Assembly: GCA_045541375.1 (NCBI GenBank)
Contig: JAZQJB010000087.1
Coordinates: 1-64,000, forward strand
Reading direction: 5' to 3'
Source of the DNA: CAG-390 sp045541375
GTDB lineage: Bacteria > Bacillota > Clostridia > Oscillospirales > CAG-272
DNA: 64,000 bases
Of the stretch, positions 51,038-60,332 are shown piece after piece (position 1 is the stretch's first letter; every line of letters begins with the position of its first letter). A program made the position numbers and the translations under genes. The notes below the pieces were generated by a model, which had not been told where the DNA came from, did not search any database, and saw nothing but the letters and a program-made list of their open reading frames with translations.

Positions 51038-52132
51038 TTATACGTTAAATCTGAAGAGGGTAACGTCTCCGCCCTTCATGACGTATTCCTTGCCCTCGCT
51101 TCGAACAAGACCTGCTTCCTTTGCGGCAGTCATGCTGCCAAGCCGCATAAGATCATCGAAAGCAACGATCTCGGCACGGATGAATCCACGCTCAAAGTCG
51201 CTGTGGATCTTGCCCGCAGCTCCGGGAGCCTTTGTGCCCTTGCGGATAGTCCATGCACGAACCTCCTTGGGGCCTGCAGTCAGGAAGCTGATAAGACCGA
51301 GAAGATCGTAGCCTGCGCGGATGAGTCTGTTAAGACCGGATTCTGCAAGTCCCATGTCCTCAAGGAACATCTGCTTTTCCTCGCCGTCAAGTTCTGCAAG
51401 CTCTGCTTCAAGTCCGCCGCAGATCGAAACGATTCCGGAATTTTCGCTTGCCGCAAACTCCTTGAGAGCTGCATAGTGAGGGTTCTGTACGGGATCCTCG
51501 TCAAGGCTGTTCTCGTCAACGTTCGCAACGTAGATGATGGGCTTTGCCGAGAGGAGAGGCATGTCCGCAAGCATCGCGCGCTCGTCGTCATTCATATCAA
51601 TACCGCGCGCGGATTTGCCCTCGCCGAGATGCTCGATAAGTCTTTCAAGGAAAGCTGCTTCGGGCGCAAGGGACTTGTCCGCTTTCATCGCCTTGCGAGT
51701 GCGGTCGAGTCTTCTTTCTGCAACTTCGATGTCGGAAAGGATAAGCTCGTAGTTGATGGTCTCAACGTCGGAGATGGGGTTGACTCTTCCGTCAACGTGA
51801 ATGATGTTGTCATCTTCAAAGCAACGGACAACGTGCAGGATGGCGTCGCATTCGCGGATGTGAGAGAGGAATTTGTTTCCGAGACCTTCGCCCTGGGAAG
51901 CGCCCTTGACAAGTCCCGCAATGTCAAAGAATTCAACAACCGCAGGAGTGTACTTCTCGGGTGTATACATTTCTGCCAGAGCATCAAGTCTGGGGTCGGG
52001 TACGGGAACGACACCGACGTTAGGTTCTATGGTGCAGAAAGGGTAGTTAGCCGAGTCTGCGCCGCCGCCGCAAAGGGCGTTAAAAAGCGTACTTTTGCCC
52101 ACATTGGGCAGTCCAACAATACCAAGTTTCAT
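51038..52132 (-). CDS. ychF: YchF/OLA1-type ATPase
   Basis: 364-residue P-loop protein of the Obg family that prefers ATP. Motif GLPNVGKSTLFNALCGGGAD (residues 7-26) and DIAGLVKGASQGEGLGNKFL (66 onward) are typical, and the C terminus is the TGS domain. It associates with ribosomes and is linked to oxidative stress responses in other bacteria. The ATG follows CGGAGTTACAC; a 25-codon extension upstream is discarded. Own promoter upstream. Confidence 0.96.
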   Translation of the reverse strand: MKLGIVGLPNVGKSTLFNALCGGGADSANYPFCTIEPNVGVVPVPDPRLDALAEMYTPEKYTPAVVEFFDIAGLVKGASQGEGLGNKFLSHIRECDAILHVVRCFEDDNIIHVDGRVNPISDVETINYELILSDIEVAERRLDRTRKAMKADKSLAPEAAFLERLIEHLGEGKSARGIDMNDDERAMLADMPLLSAKPIIYVANVDENSLDEDPVQNPHYAALKEFAASENSGIVSICGGLEAELAELDGEEKQMFLEDMGLAESGLNRLIRAGYDLLGLISFLTAGPKEVRAWTIRKGTKAPGAAGKIHSDFERGFIRAEIVAFDDLMRLGSMTAAKEAGLVRSEGKEYVMKGGDVTLFRFNV

Positions 52133-52166
52133 GTGTAACTCCGATAAAAAATAGTTTAGCCCTAAT

Positions 52167-52195
52167 ATTATATAATAAAATTGTGAAAAATTCAA
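52167..52195 (-). promoter_or_regulatory. Sigma-A promoter for ychF
   Basis: Minus-strand TTGAAT and TATAAT with a 17-bp spacer. Confidence 0.8.
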
Positions 52196-52257
52196 GCAAA
52201 AGTGCAAAAAATACTAAAAAAATGCGAAAAATATGAACATTTTTTTGAAAAAAGTAT

Positions 52258-52285
52258 TTGCAAAATCGAAATTATGTGATATAAT
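52258..52285 (+). promoter_or_regulatory. Sigma-A promoter for the two-component system
   Basis: TTGCAA and TATAAT with a 16-bp spacer, leaving a leader of about 75 bases. Confidence 0.7.
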
Positions 52286-52366
52286 ATAAGGGAAAGTATA
52301 AAAATGCCGAAGTTTGCCCAAATGCGGAAATATTCGGCAAGTCCAAAATTAACATAGGAGGAAAAA

Positions 52367-53059
52367 ATGTATACCAAAATTCTTGTTGTCGATGATGACA
52401 GCTATATTTGCGACCTTCTGAAGACATCTCTCGAAAAGGAAGGCTATGAGGTACGCACCGCACCGGACGGTTATCAGGCTATCGATGTATTTAAGAAATA
52501 CGAGCCCGATCTTGTTCTCCTTGATATTATGCTTCCCGGTAAGAACGGCAAAGACGTTTGCACAGAACTCCGCAAGTTTACAAACAAGCCTATCATTATG
52601 ATCACCGCTAAGGGCGAGGTCGTTGATAAGGTCGTATGTCTCGAGCTTGGCGCCGACGATTTCGTTGTTAAACCCTTTGATATGAGCGAACTCTTCGCAC
52701 GCATCAAGGCGGTTCTCCGCCGTTGCAATACCCATGACGATCCCGATGACGATGAGGTTATTAAGTTCGAAAACATCGAGATCAGCAAGCAGAAGTATGA
52801 ACTCAAGCTCAACGGCAAGAGCGTTGATATCCCCCCCAAGGAGCTTGAACTGCTTTACTTCTTGGCTTCCAACTATAACCGCGTTTTCACAAGAGATCAG
52901 CTTCTCGACAAGGTTTGGGGCTTCGATTATCTTGGTGACTCGCGTACTGTTGATGTACATGTTAAGCGCCTCCGCGAAAAGCTTGAAGGCGTATCCGATA
53001 AGTGGGTGCTCAAAACAGTTTGGGGCGTAGGCTACAAGTTTGAATTGACAGGCAACTGA
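52367..53059 (+). CDS. OmpR-family response regulator
   Basis: 230-residue DNA-binding regulator. Receiver domain (1-118) has acidic pocket DDD (9-11), phosphoacceptor Asp53 in LLDIMLPG, and Lys102 in VVKPFD; the winged-helix domain (about 132-228) ends with VWGVGYKFE. AGGAGG precedes the ATG. The histidine kinase follows after a 70-bp gap holding a hairpin, so kinase levels may be lower. WalR/PhoP-like in sequence, target unknown. Confidence 0.94.
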   Translation: MYTKILVVDDDSYICDLLKTSLEKEGYEVRTAPDGYQAIDVFKKYEPDLVLLDIMLPGKNGKDVCTELRKFTNKPIIMITAKGEVVDKVVCLELGADDFVVKPFDMSELFARIKAVLRRCNTHDDPDDDEVIKFENIEISKQKYELKLNGKSVDIPPKELELLYFLASNYNRVFTRDQLLDKVWGFDYLGDSRTVDVHVKRLREKLEGVSDKWVLKTVWGVGYKFELTGN

Positions 53060-53068
53060 TCCTGAACA

Positions 53069-53099
53069 AGAATACGCCCGAAGAGGGCGTATTCTTTTT
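53069..53099 (+). terminator. Attenuating hairpin between regulator and kinase genes
   Basis: AGAATACGCCC / GGGCGTATTCT perfect stem then TTTTTA. Either a true terminator or a partial one, since no strong promoter follows before the kinase. Confidence 0.75.
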
Positions 53100-53128
53100 A
53101 AAATTAAAAAATCGGAAAGGAGAAGGAA

Positions 53129-54619
53129 ATGTTTAAAAGTATTTACGTTAAATATATCGTGACGTTTATGGTAATAATAGGAACAAGCCTTATCCTTCTT
53201 CTTGCCATCATAGGTACGCTCGTTGACGAATATTCCGAAACGTCAAAAAACGAGGCAGTCTCCGCCGCCGCAGGAGCCATCGGGCAGGGAATACAGACGA
53301 AATTGCAAAAATTCGGTTCAAGCGGAAGCTTTGCAACCTTTTGCGACCATTACGAAAACGACATCGACGTGCAGATAAACACCGTCAAGGCAATGGCAAA
53401 TTTCCCTGTAACGGTATTTATTGCAGATAGTGAAGGAAGCATACTCCTTGCGCGACCCGATGAAAACTGCGACTATCAGAATGGCGCGCAGATTCCGCGT
53501 TCTTTAATGGATGAGATAAACAACGGCGTTGAGCAGTCCGTTCTCAACAACCTCGAAGGAATATTCGATACTCCGCACGTTATAAGCGCCACTCCGATCT
53601 ATCTGCGCAACAATTATGTCTGCGGAACCGTTATCGTTTGTTGCGATATGGAATCCATCAGTGATTTCGCAGAGGTCCTTATCAAAACAGTAGCCATTTC
53701 CAGCCTTTGGGTAATGCTCGCGTCTTTGATCGCGATATTCTTCATCAGTGAAAGAATAATCAGTCCCCTTCGCGGAATGAGCCAGGCGGCAAAGAGCTTT
53801 GCAAAGGGAGAATTCAGCGTCCGAGTTCCCGTTGTCGGAAACGACGAGGTAGCACAGCTTGCCTCGGCATTCAACAACATGGCGCAAAACCTTGAGTCGC
53901 TCGATGAAATGAGAAATAACTTCATGTCGAGTGTTTCCCACGATATGAGAACCCCCATGACAACGATCTCGGGCTTCATAGATTGCATTTTAAGCGGTGC
54001 CATTCCTCCCGAAAAACACGAGTATTATCTCAAGATCATCCGCGACGAAGTGCTAAGACTCTCCCGCCTTGTTGCAAGCCTTCTTGATATTTCAAGAATC
54101 CAGGCGGGCGATAGAAAGTTCGTTATGGAACCCTTTGACATCTGCGAGATGGGACGCCAGGTCCTTATATCCTTTGAACAAAAGATCGATAAAAAACGCC
54201 TCGAGGTCGAATTTATCTGCGACGATGACAATATGTTCGTAACAGGCGACCACGACGCGATCTATCAGATATTCTACAACATTACCGATAACGCTGTAAA
54301 ATTCGCACACGAAAGCGGACTCCTTCGCATTTCGCTCACCAAAGATGAAAAGAACAAGGTCAAGATCTCCGTTTACAACGAGGGCGACGGAATCCCCTAT
54401 GACGATCAGCCTTACATTTTCGAGCGATTCTATAAGAGCGACCGCAGCAGAGGCAAGGATAAAACCGGCGTCGGACTCGGTATGTTTATAGCAAAAACCA
54501 TTATTGAAGCGCACAAAGAGGTCATAGCTCTTGAGAGTGAGCCGGGCAAGTACTGTGAATTCTATTTCACTCTGCCGATCACTCCCGAGGACAAATTGCC
54601 TCAAAAGTCCCGCGAATGA
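53129..54619 (+). CDS. Membrane sensor histidine kinase
   Basis: 496 residues: membrane helix (about 8-30), an extracellular sensor (about 35-185) including a cluster of Cys at 165-172, a second helix (about 186-207), HAMP (about 208-260), HisKA with phosphoacceptor His271 (SSVSHDMRTPMTTIS), and HATPase with NITDNAVKFA (N box) and GVGLGMFIAK (G box). AAGGAGAAGG precedes the ATG. Works with the upstream response regulator; HtrA protease gene follows by ten bases, which suggests an envelope-stress circuit. Confidence 0.94.
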   Translation: MFKSIYVKYIVTFMVIIGTSLILLLAIIGTLVDEYSETSKNEAVSAAAGAIGQGIQTKLQKFGSSGSFATFCDHYENDIDVQINTVKAMANFPVTVFIADSEGSILLARPDENCDYQNGAQIPRSLMDEINNGVEQSVLNNLEGIFDTPHVISATPIYLRNNYVCGTVIVCCDMESISDFAEVLIKTVAISSLWVMLASLIAIFFISERIISPLRGMSQAAKSFAKGEFSVRVPVVGNDEVAQLASAFNNMAQNLESLDEMRNNFMSSVSHDMRTPMTTISGFIDCILSGAIPPEKHEYYLKIIRDEVLRLSRLVASLLDISRIQAGDRKFVMEPFDICEMGRQVLISFEQKIDKKRLEVEFICDDDNMFVTGDHDAIYQIFYNITDNAVKFAHESGLLRISLTKDEKNKVKISVYNEGDGIPYDDQPYIFERFYKSDRSRGKDKTGVGLGMFIAKTIIEAHKEVIALESEPGKYCEFYFTLPITPEDKLPQKSRE

Positions 54620-54628
54620 GGAAAATTA

Positions 54629-55939
54629 ATGAACGAACACGATGAAAAGATTATCGGCGAAGAAGTGACCGAACAGAAGGAAGAGCCGACCTCTGAATCT
54701 TCCGGTGAAACTCTTCCCGAAACCAATACTGAACAGAAAATCGAACCTGTGACAGAACCGGAACCCACAGCAGAAGTTTCCGCTCCACCCGCGCCTGTTG
54801 CAGATGTAAAGGAATACTGGAGCTTTTCCGAGCAGGTGAAGGCAGATAAAGCTGCACAGAAGAAAAAAGGTCGCCGCGGCGCGCTTGCCTACGCGATCAT
54901 TATGACTTGCCTTTTTGTCGTCTGCTTTGCGCTCCTTGCAGTCCTGCTTATCACGGGATTCGGAACGGATAAGAATGTCGTTGAGGTTCCCACCGACGGA
55001 GCCTCACTTGCAGATCTTGTTGACAGCGTTATAGATTCCGTCGTTACGGTCGTTGTTGCCAAAGATGGCGGCACGGGATTCGGCAGCGGATTCGTCTACA
55101 CCGATGACGGTTATATAATCACCAACTACCACGTTATCGAGGGTGCGAAGAGCATCAAGGTAATGTGCACCGATGGCAGAGAACGCCCCGCAGAGCTGAT
55201 CGACGGTGATGAACTTTCCGACGTTGCAGTCATCCGTGTCCTCAACCTTGGACTCACACCTCTCGCAATAGGCGATTCGGATACTCTTCGCGTCGGCGAG
55301 GACGTCATAGCAATCGGTACTCCCGTTGACACCGATTATGCGGGCACAGTAACAAAGGGTATCGTTTCGGGTATTAAGAGAACGGTACGCGTTTACGAAT
55401 CTTCGGGTCTGCTTGAAAAGACTATGGAGATGATCCAGACCGATACCACCCTCAACCACGGCAACTCGGGCGGTCCGCTTCTCAATATGCGCGGCGAGGT
55501 CGTCGGAATCAATACGATGAAGTATTATGCCTCCGACGCGGGCGATACTCTTTATTTCTCGATCCAGATCAATGATGCTGTTGCCATTGCCGACGATATA
55601 ATCGAGGACGGCAAGTACTCGGGCAACAAGGGCAGCGCAACACAGGGCGTACAGCTTGGAATTCAAGGCGGAACAGTATATAAGGGCGTTGAAACTCAAG
55701 TTGCGGTCGGTGTGGTTATAACCCCCGAGGTTGACGGCGTTTACATCTCCGCCGTAACCGAAGGATATCCCGCGCACGGCAAGATCGAGGCAAACGATAT
55801 CATCGTTTCCTTCGGCGGCGTAAAGACAGAAACGATCGAAGAACTCCGCGCCGAGCTCTTCAAGCATAAGGTCGGCGATACCGTTACTGTCGAAGTATGG
55901 AGAAACGGCAAGATAATTTCCGTTGAAGTTACTTTATAA
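54629..55939 (+). CDS. HtrA/DegP-like membrane-anchored serine protease
   Basis: 436 residues. An acidic N-terminal region (1-60), a membrane helix (about 87-110), then a trypsin-like domain with His168 (NYHVIEG), Asp198 (LSDVAVIRV) and Ser280 (LNHGNSGGPLLN), and a single PDZ domain (about 330-436). It degrades damaged exported proteins outside the membrane. It lies ten bases after the histidine kinase, so it is probably part of the same transcript. GAGGAAAATT provides a weak binding site. Confidence 0.93.
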   Translation: MNEHDEKIIGEEVTEQKEEPTSESSGETLPETNTEQKIEPVTEPEPTAEVSAPPAPVADVKEYWSFSEQVKADKAAQKKKGRRGALAYAIIMTCLFVVCFALLAVLLITGFGTDKNVVEVPTDGASLADLVDSVIDSVVTVVVAKDGGTGFGSGFVYTDDGYIITNYHVIEGAKSIKVMCTDGRERPAELIDGDELSDVAVIRVLNLGLTPLAIGDSDTLRVGEDVIAIGTPVDTDYAGTVTKGIVSGIKRTVRVYESSGLLEKTMEMIQTDTTLNHGNSGGPLLNMRGEVVGINTMKYYASDAGDTLYFSIQINDAVAIADDIIEDGKYSGNKGSATQGVQLGIQGGTVYKGVETQVAVGVVITPEVDGVYISAVTEGYPAHGKIEANDIIVSFGGVKTETIEELRAELFKHKVGDTVTVEVWRNGKIISVEVTL

Positions 55940-55945
55940 AATAAG

Positions 55946-55973
55946 ATCCGCAGAGCGTTTTGCTCTGCGGATT
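55946..55973. terminator. Bidirectional terminator
   Basis: ATCCGCAGAGC / GCTCTGCGGAT 11-bp stem between converging genes. Confidence 0.85.
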
Positions 55974-55977
55974 TGCT

Positions 55978-57579
55978 TTATCTGTTTATCTTTTTCATAA
56001 TCGACTCGTGCGAGAGTCCGTATTTGTTTGCGATGTCGCGTGCATAGCTCTTGCCGTCGGGCTTTGCGCGATAGATCTTGAAGGAACGCTTGCCTTCGTC
56101 GATTCCCGCAACGAGCGTGTCGATCGGCGCACCGCCTTCAGCCGCGCATTTTTCGTTGATGTCATCAAGCATTGCGGCAAGCTCGTGAAGGTGGGTGGAG
56201 AAGAGTGTGCGACACTTTACAGCCGAGAAGCCCGTAAGGATCTCTGCGGCGATGTAGGAAGCCTCGTAAGAGCCCGTGGAGGAAAGCGATTCGTCAAGCA
56301 GAACGAGCGAATGCGATGTCACGCTGTCGAAGATCTCGCCAAGACGCGCGCATTCCTCACCAAGTCTACCTTTGTCGATAGTGTCGTCAGCACCGGTGGG
56401 GAAGTGGGTGTAGATGGCGTCAACCGGCGAGATGGTCGCACTTTTTGCGGGCACGAAAAGACCAAGCTGCATCATTACCTGAGCCATACCGAGCGCGCAG
56501 GTGATGACCGATTTACCGCCTCGGTTAGGTCCCGAGAGAATGTATATCGTCGCCTTTTCGTCAAAGATAAGGTCGTTTGTAACGATCTCATCGTCGATCT
56601 TGAGCGCAACTGCGGGGTTGTAAAGACCGATTGCTTTGAAAGCTCTGTCATCTGCGGGAGCAAGCACAGGAACGCAAAGGTCGCATCCCTTTTCGCGCAG
56701 ACGGCTCATAAGGCGAGTACCCTTGATGAGAAATTCGATCTCGGGCATCAGGTTAAGCAGGAAGTCTGTGTTCTCGAGAACGTACTGCTGAACGATCTTC
56801 TTCCAGGAGCGGAGCGAGGACTTATAAACCTCGTTGATCGCTGTGTTGAAAGCAAGCGAAAGCGCGGTCTTCTGGCTTTCCGACTGCTTCTTGCCGAAGG
56901 GAACAAGACTCGCGATGCAAGTGTACTCGTCATCCTTGAAATTGAGACGAAGTATCTTTTCAAGCACCTCTCCCGAACGGAAGGATTCGGAATTGATCGA
57001 AAGCACGCCCGCCGAGGAGGGACGAAGCTGCGCGTCAAGGTTGACACCCATCGTCACGCTCTTGATCTCGCGCACACGCTTTGTAAGCTCGCAGAGCTTC
57101 TCGTTGAGTTGGGCGTAGTAATCGCTCTCCGCAAGCTCGCTGATACGGTCACAGAGCGTTCTGAAGGCCTGTCCCTTAAGGTTGTCGCGAACTGCGTTAA
57201 GTCCGTCGTCAAGCGTGTCGATGCAGGAAATATAAAGCTCAATTTCGGTTATGCTCGAAAGATAATCATTGGGGTCACCGCTGTCAGCCTCCAGACGTCG
57301 AAGCTCCATAATATCCGAAAGGATGGGGAGCAGATCATTGAGTGTACGGATAAGCTCGGGGTTGTCAAGCATATCTCCGAAAGTCTCGCGGCGGTAATTG
57401 ATGACCGCTTCGTCTGATGTAAAGAATTCGGAAAGAGAGCCGTTCTTCAGATCAAAGATCTGCGAAAAGCCCATTTCGTCAAGAGTGAAATCCGAAATAT
57501 CGGGGCGCACGCCCTCCGACATGTGTCGGCTGATGCTTTCGGCATTCGGATAAAGCAAAGAAAAATTAGTAAGATCCAA
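55978..57579 (-). CDS. MutS-family ATPase without mismatch-recognition domain
   Basis: 533 residues. Residues 1-300 form helical core/lever regions; the ATPase domain has Walker A SGPNRGGKS (349-357), DxGRLGEECARLGEIF-type loop (about 403-417), Walker B LVLLDES (425-431) and STHLHEL (about 466). The N-terminal mismatch-binding domain of MutS and the nuclease domain of MutS2 are both absent, so the protein belongs to a MutS-like group of unknown role. The start is a TTG with AAAGGA ten bases upstream; an internal ATG at residue 20 is an alternative. Confidence 0.85.
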   Translation of the reverse strand: MDLTNFSLLYPNAESISRHMSEGVRPDISDFTLDEMGFSQIFDLKNGSLSEFFTSDEAVINYRRETFGDMLDNPELIRTLNDLLPILSDIMELRRLEADSGDPNDYLSSITEIELYISCIDTLDDGLNAVRDNLKGQAFRTLCDRISELAESDYYAQLNEKLCELTKRVREIKSVTMGVNLDAQLRPSSAGVLSINSESFRSGEVLEKILRLNFKDDEYTCIASLVPFGKKQSESQKTALSLAFNTAINEVYKSSLRSWKKIVQQYVLENTDFLLNLMPEIEFLIKGTRLMSRLREKGCDLCVPVLAPADDRAFKAIGLYNPAVALKIDDEIVTNDLIFDEKATIYILSGPNRGGKSVITCALGMAQVMMQLGLFVPAKSATISPVDAIYTHFPTGADDTIDKGRLGEECARLGEIFDSVTSHSLVLLDESLSSTGSYEASYIAAEILTGFSAVKCRTLFSTHLHELAAMLDDINEKCAAEGGAPIDTLVAGIDEGKRSFKIYRAKPDGKSYARDIANKYGLSHESIMKKINR

Positions 57580-57611
57580 AACTGATCATTCCTTTCTATC
57601 GGTTTGGTCAA

Positions 57612-57780
57612 TTAAGGCAATACCGCACAATTCTGATGGTGCAATTGCGCCGTCAGAAATTTCGTCAGGGTGTACAAAATTCCGCAGGCAATAGTAGACC
57701 TATTGACAAGGGATTTTGTGCAGCTTGACGGAATTTATGCAAGCAAGTGTGCCGTCACGAATTGTGTGGTATTGCCTTAA
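57612..57780. mobile_element. 169-bp palindromic element with TTAAGGC ends
   Basis: TTAAGGCAATACCGCACAATT at the left end pairs with AATTGTGTGGTATTGCCTTAA at the right end, with one mismatch. Inner arms continue (TTTCGTCA...TACAAAATTCC against GGGATTTTGT...TGACGGAA), leaving a centre near 57695. The length, the long imperfect palindrome and the lack of any coding frame suggest a miniature inverted-repeat transposable element. It lies between the MutS-like and recombinase genes, so it would also form a large hairpin in a read-through transcript. Confidence 0.65.
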
Positions 57781-57825
57781 ATATTATATCATATAAATTC
57801 CGAAAAGTATATAGCAAAATGTAAA

Positions 57826-58902
57826 TTAGTTGATCTTTTTGACGTTATCGAGCGTTCCGATATGCACCGTTTCCTCTTTTTCGTCCTTTTTGGGCTCTGT
57901 GGGAGTAAGTCCGGCAAGCGGATTTTTCGCCATTGCCGCCTCAACCTCGCTGTTGGAAACGTGAGTGTATATTTGCGTGGTGTTCAACTGCTCGTGACCG
58001 AGTATCTCCTTGAGCACGCGCACGTCAACGCCGCCCTTTGAATACATAAGCGTCGCCGCGGTATGACGCAGCTTGTGCACCGAAAGCCCGCGGTTGCCAA
58101 GCCCCGCCGCATCAAGGTACTTATACACCATCTTTTGCACCATACGAACGTCTATGCGCTTGCCAAGACGCGAGAGAAACAGCGCATTTTCATTCACGGT
58201 CGCAACCTTTTGCTCCTCACGCAGAGGAATATATTCTTCAAGTGACGCACGGCAGGCATCGTTGAAGTAAAGAATTCGTTCCTTATTGCCCTTACCGAGA
58301 ATACGCACCGATCGCAAGAATCTGTCAACGTCATTTATGCTTATTCCCACAAGCTCCGAAAGACGCATACCGCAGTTGAGAAAGAGCGTGACGATGCACC
58401 AATTTCGAATTCTGATAAAATCCGTCTGCGATGTGTCGTTGTGCACGGTTTCGATGAAGTAAACGGCTTCTTCGTAAGACATATATCTCGGCAAACTTTT
58501 TTGCTTTTTCGGAGATTCAACCTTTTCTGCGGGGTTGTTGTCTATCATCATTCGTGTCTTGCAGTAGTACTTAAAGAGTGCCCTGATAGCACAAAGCTTT
58601 CTAGCCCTGACGTTTACTTTGTTGCCAAGCTCTCTTTCGCAGAAAAAGAGATAATTATATATGTCAGATACCTCTACCGACCGAAGAAAATCAAAGTCTA
58701 TCTTGTCGATTTTTATCTTTTTGCCTTCTTCCGAAGTAGGATCTATACCGCTTCTGTCAGCAATAACAAATTGGAAAAACGCACGAATATCGCGCATATA
58801 TTCGTTTACAGTCTGATGTGAGCATCCCGCAATGGTAGCCTTGTAGCTCGCAAAGTCCCTAAGTATCGGGGAGTACTCTTTGGGATTGTATTCTGTACTC
58901 AT
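57826..58902 (-). CDS. Tyrosine recombinase (XerC/XerD-like)
   Basis: 358 residues. An N-terminal SAM-like DNA-binding domain (about 10-125) is followed by the catalytic domain with Arg in CGMRLSEL, Lys in GKGNKER, HKLRH (His and Arg), LGHEQL (His) and Tyr in TQIYTHV: a full catalytic set. A Lys/Glu-rich tail of about 35 residues extends past the usual end. Probably a chromosome-dimer resolvase or a relative acting on a nearby site. No dif-like site was recognised. The adjacent palindrome may be unrelated. Confidence 0.9.
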   Translation of the reverse strand: MSTEYNPKEYSPILRDFASYKATIAGCSHQTVNEYMRDIRAFFQFVIADRSGIDPTSEEGKKIKIDKIDFDFLRSVEVSDIYNYLFFCERELGNKVNVRARKLCAIRALFKYYCKTRMMIDNNPAEKVESPKKQKSLPRYMSYEEAVYFIETVHNDTSQTDFIRIRNWCIVTLFLNCGMRLSELVGISINDVDRFLRSVRILGKGNKERILYFNDACRASLEEYIPLREEQKVATVNENALFLSRLGKRIDVRMVQKMVYKYLDAAGLGNRGLSVHKLRHTAATLMYSKGGVDVRVLKEILGHEQLNTTQIYTHVSNSEVEAAMAKNPLAGLTPTEPKKDEKEETVHIGTLDNVKKIN

Positions 58903-58989
58903 TATATCACCTCGAAGAGATTATATATAATATTATACAACATTTCGCAAGATTTTAGTGGATAAAATGTAAATTTTCAGTTTTTTGTG

Positions 58990-59018
58990 TTGAATATTAT
59001 TAGATAAAAGTATATAAT
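58990..59018 (+). promoter_or_regulatory. Sigma-A promoter for the membrane protein-HAD-pheST unit
   Basis: TTGAAT and TATAAT with a 17-bp spacer. No T-box leader is present before pheS, so pheST likely depends on this promoter. Confidence 0.75.
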
Positions 59019-59084
59019 TTATACGCTTGCGTTTCTGCAAGTCCCAAATTCGCAATTTACACAGCTTTTACGGAGGAATACACA

Positions 59085-59693
59085 ATGCGTGAATTTATGC
59101 AAAAACACTCATATAACGCAGTTCGTCTGTTTATTAATCAGATCGCGATATCGATATTCGGCCTTGTTCTCGCCATTGCTTGCGGCAGGGTTGAAAACGA
59201 TACGCTCAAAATAATCACCAGCGGCGGCGCCATCATGTTTTATCTCTTCCTGACCTACGCTGCAATGTGGGAGGTCGGCTCAAAGGATAAGTTCGGCATC
59301 GACAACGGAACGAAGAAGGCAATGCCTCTTGCGGGACTTTACGTTGCTCTTCTTTCAAACAGCCTCAATCTCCTTCTTGCGATCGTGATCCTCGCTTGCA
59401 GCTTTGTACCCGAAGGAACCGCGCTTTACACAGCAGGCGCACTTGCAAAGGTCATCGCGCTCTTTATCGAGGGTATGTATACCGGTCTTCTTTCAATCGA
59501 CGTCGGCGGTATGTCGCTCAACAACTATTGGCTCTCTTATTTTGTAATAATCATCCCCTCGCTCATCACCTCTGCGCTTGCTTATTGGTGCGGCACGAAG
59601 GGCTATCACTTCTCGAAGATCCTCATCCCCGAGAATCCCGAGGACGCTGAAATCAGAAGAGAAAAGAAAAAGGCAAGGAAAAAAGAACAATGA
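59085..59693 (+). CDS. Membrane protein of unknown function
   Basis: 202 residues with about four hydrophobic segments (near 15-33, 43-63, 84-106, 148-165) and a charged Lys/Arg/Glu C-terminal tail (about 180-202). Family not recognised. CGGAGGAATACACA precedes the ATG. The HAD phosphatase gene starts four bases before its stop. Confidence 0.65.
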   Translation: MREFMQKHSYNAVRLFINQIAISIFGLVLAIACGRVENDTLKIITSGGAIMFYLFLTYAAMWEVGSKDKFGIDNGTKKAMPLAGLYVALLSNSLNLLLAIVILACSFVPEGTALYTAGALAKVIALFIEGMYTGLLSIDVGGMSLNNYWLSYFVIIIPSLITSALAYWCGTKGYHFSKILIPENPEDAEIRREKKKARKKEQ

Positions 59694-60307
59694 ACTACAA
59701 GCACTTGATCTACGACTTCGACGGAACTCTTTCCGATACCTACCCCTGTTTCACCGAAACTGTACTCGAGCTTATCAAAAAGTACGGCATTTCGGATACT
59801 TACGAAAACGTCTATTCGAATCTCAAGGTTAACGTCGGATATGCTCTCAAGCAGTATGATCTCGGCAAGGATGCTGCAGAGGCAAGACGCGATTTCCACG
59901 TTATCCACGACGAGCTTGCGCCGAAGATCCAGAAGCCCTATCCCGAGGCAGAGGAGATCCTTCGCTATGCAATGGCACAGGGACACAAAAACTATCTTTA
60001 CACCCATTCGGGCAAGATCGTAAAGATCCTTCTCGAGCAGTGGGGAATTGCCGATTGCTTCGAGGATATCATCGACTCGACAATGAAATTCCCGACCAAG
60101 CCCGCTCCCGACGCACTCAATTACCTTTGCGAAAAGCACGGACTTGATAAAAAGGATTGCCTGATGATCGGTGACCGCGATATCGACACCGACTGCGGAC
60201 GCAATGCGGGAATGAAGGGATGTCTTTTCGATCCCGATCATTACTATGATAAAGCGGACGTTGATTACCGCATCGAAAACCTTCTCGAACTGAAAAACAT
60301 TATCTGA
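59690..60307 (+). CDS. HAD-superfamily phosphatase
   Basis: 205-residue HAD hydrolase, similar to phosphoglycolate-phosphatase-like enzymes. Motif I DFDGTLSD (residues 9-16) holds the nucleophile Asp; motif II is THSGK; motif III/IV region is CLMIGDRDIDTDCGRNAG. Substrate unknown. Overlaps the preceding membrane protein gene by four bases and precedes pheS by 26 bp. Confidence 0.88.
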   Translation: MNYKHLIYDFDGTLSDTYPCFTETVLELIKKYGISDTYENVYSNLKVNVGYALKQYDLGKDAAEARRDFHVIHDELAPKIQKPYPEAEEILRYAMAQGHKNYLYTHSGKIVKILLEQWGIADCFEDIIDSTMKFPTKPAPDALNYLCEKHGLDKKDCLMIGDRDIDTDCGRNAGMKGCLFDPDHYYDKADVDYRIENLLELKNII

Positions 60308-60332
60308 TTATAAATTTGAAAGGACAAATAAA

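Noticed and set aside
60308..60332. T-box leader before pheS
   Set aside because: Only 26 bases separate pheS from the preceding gene.
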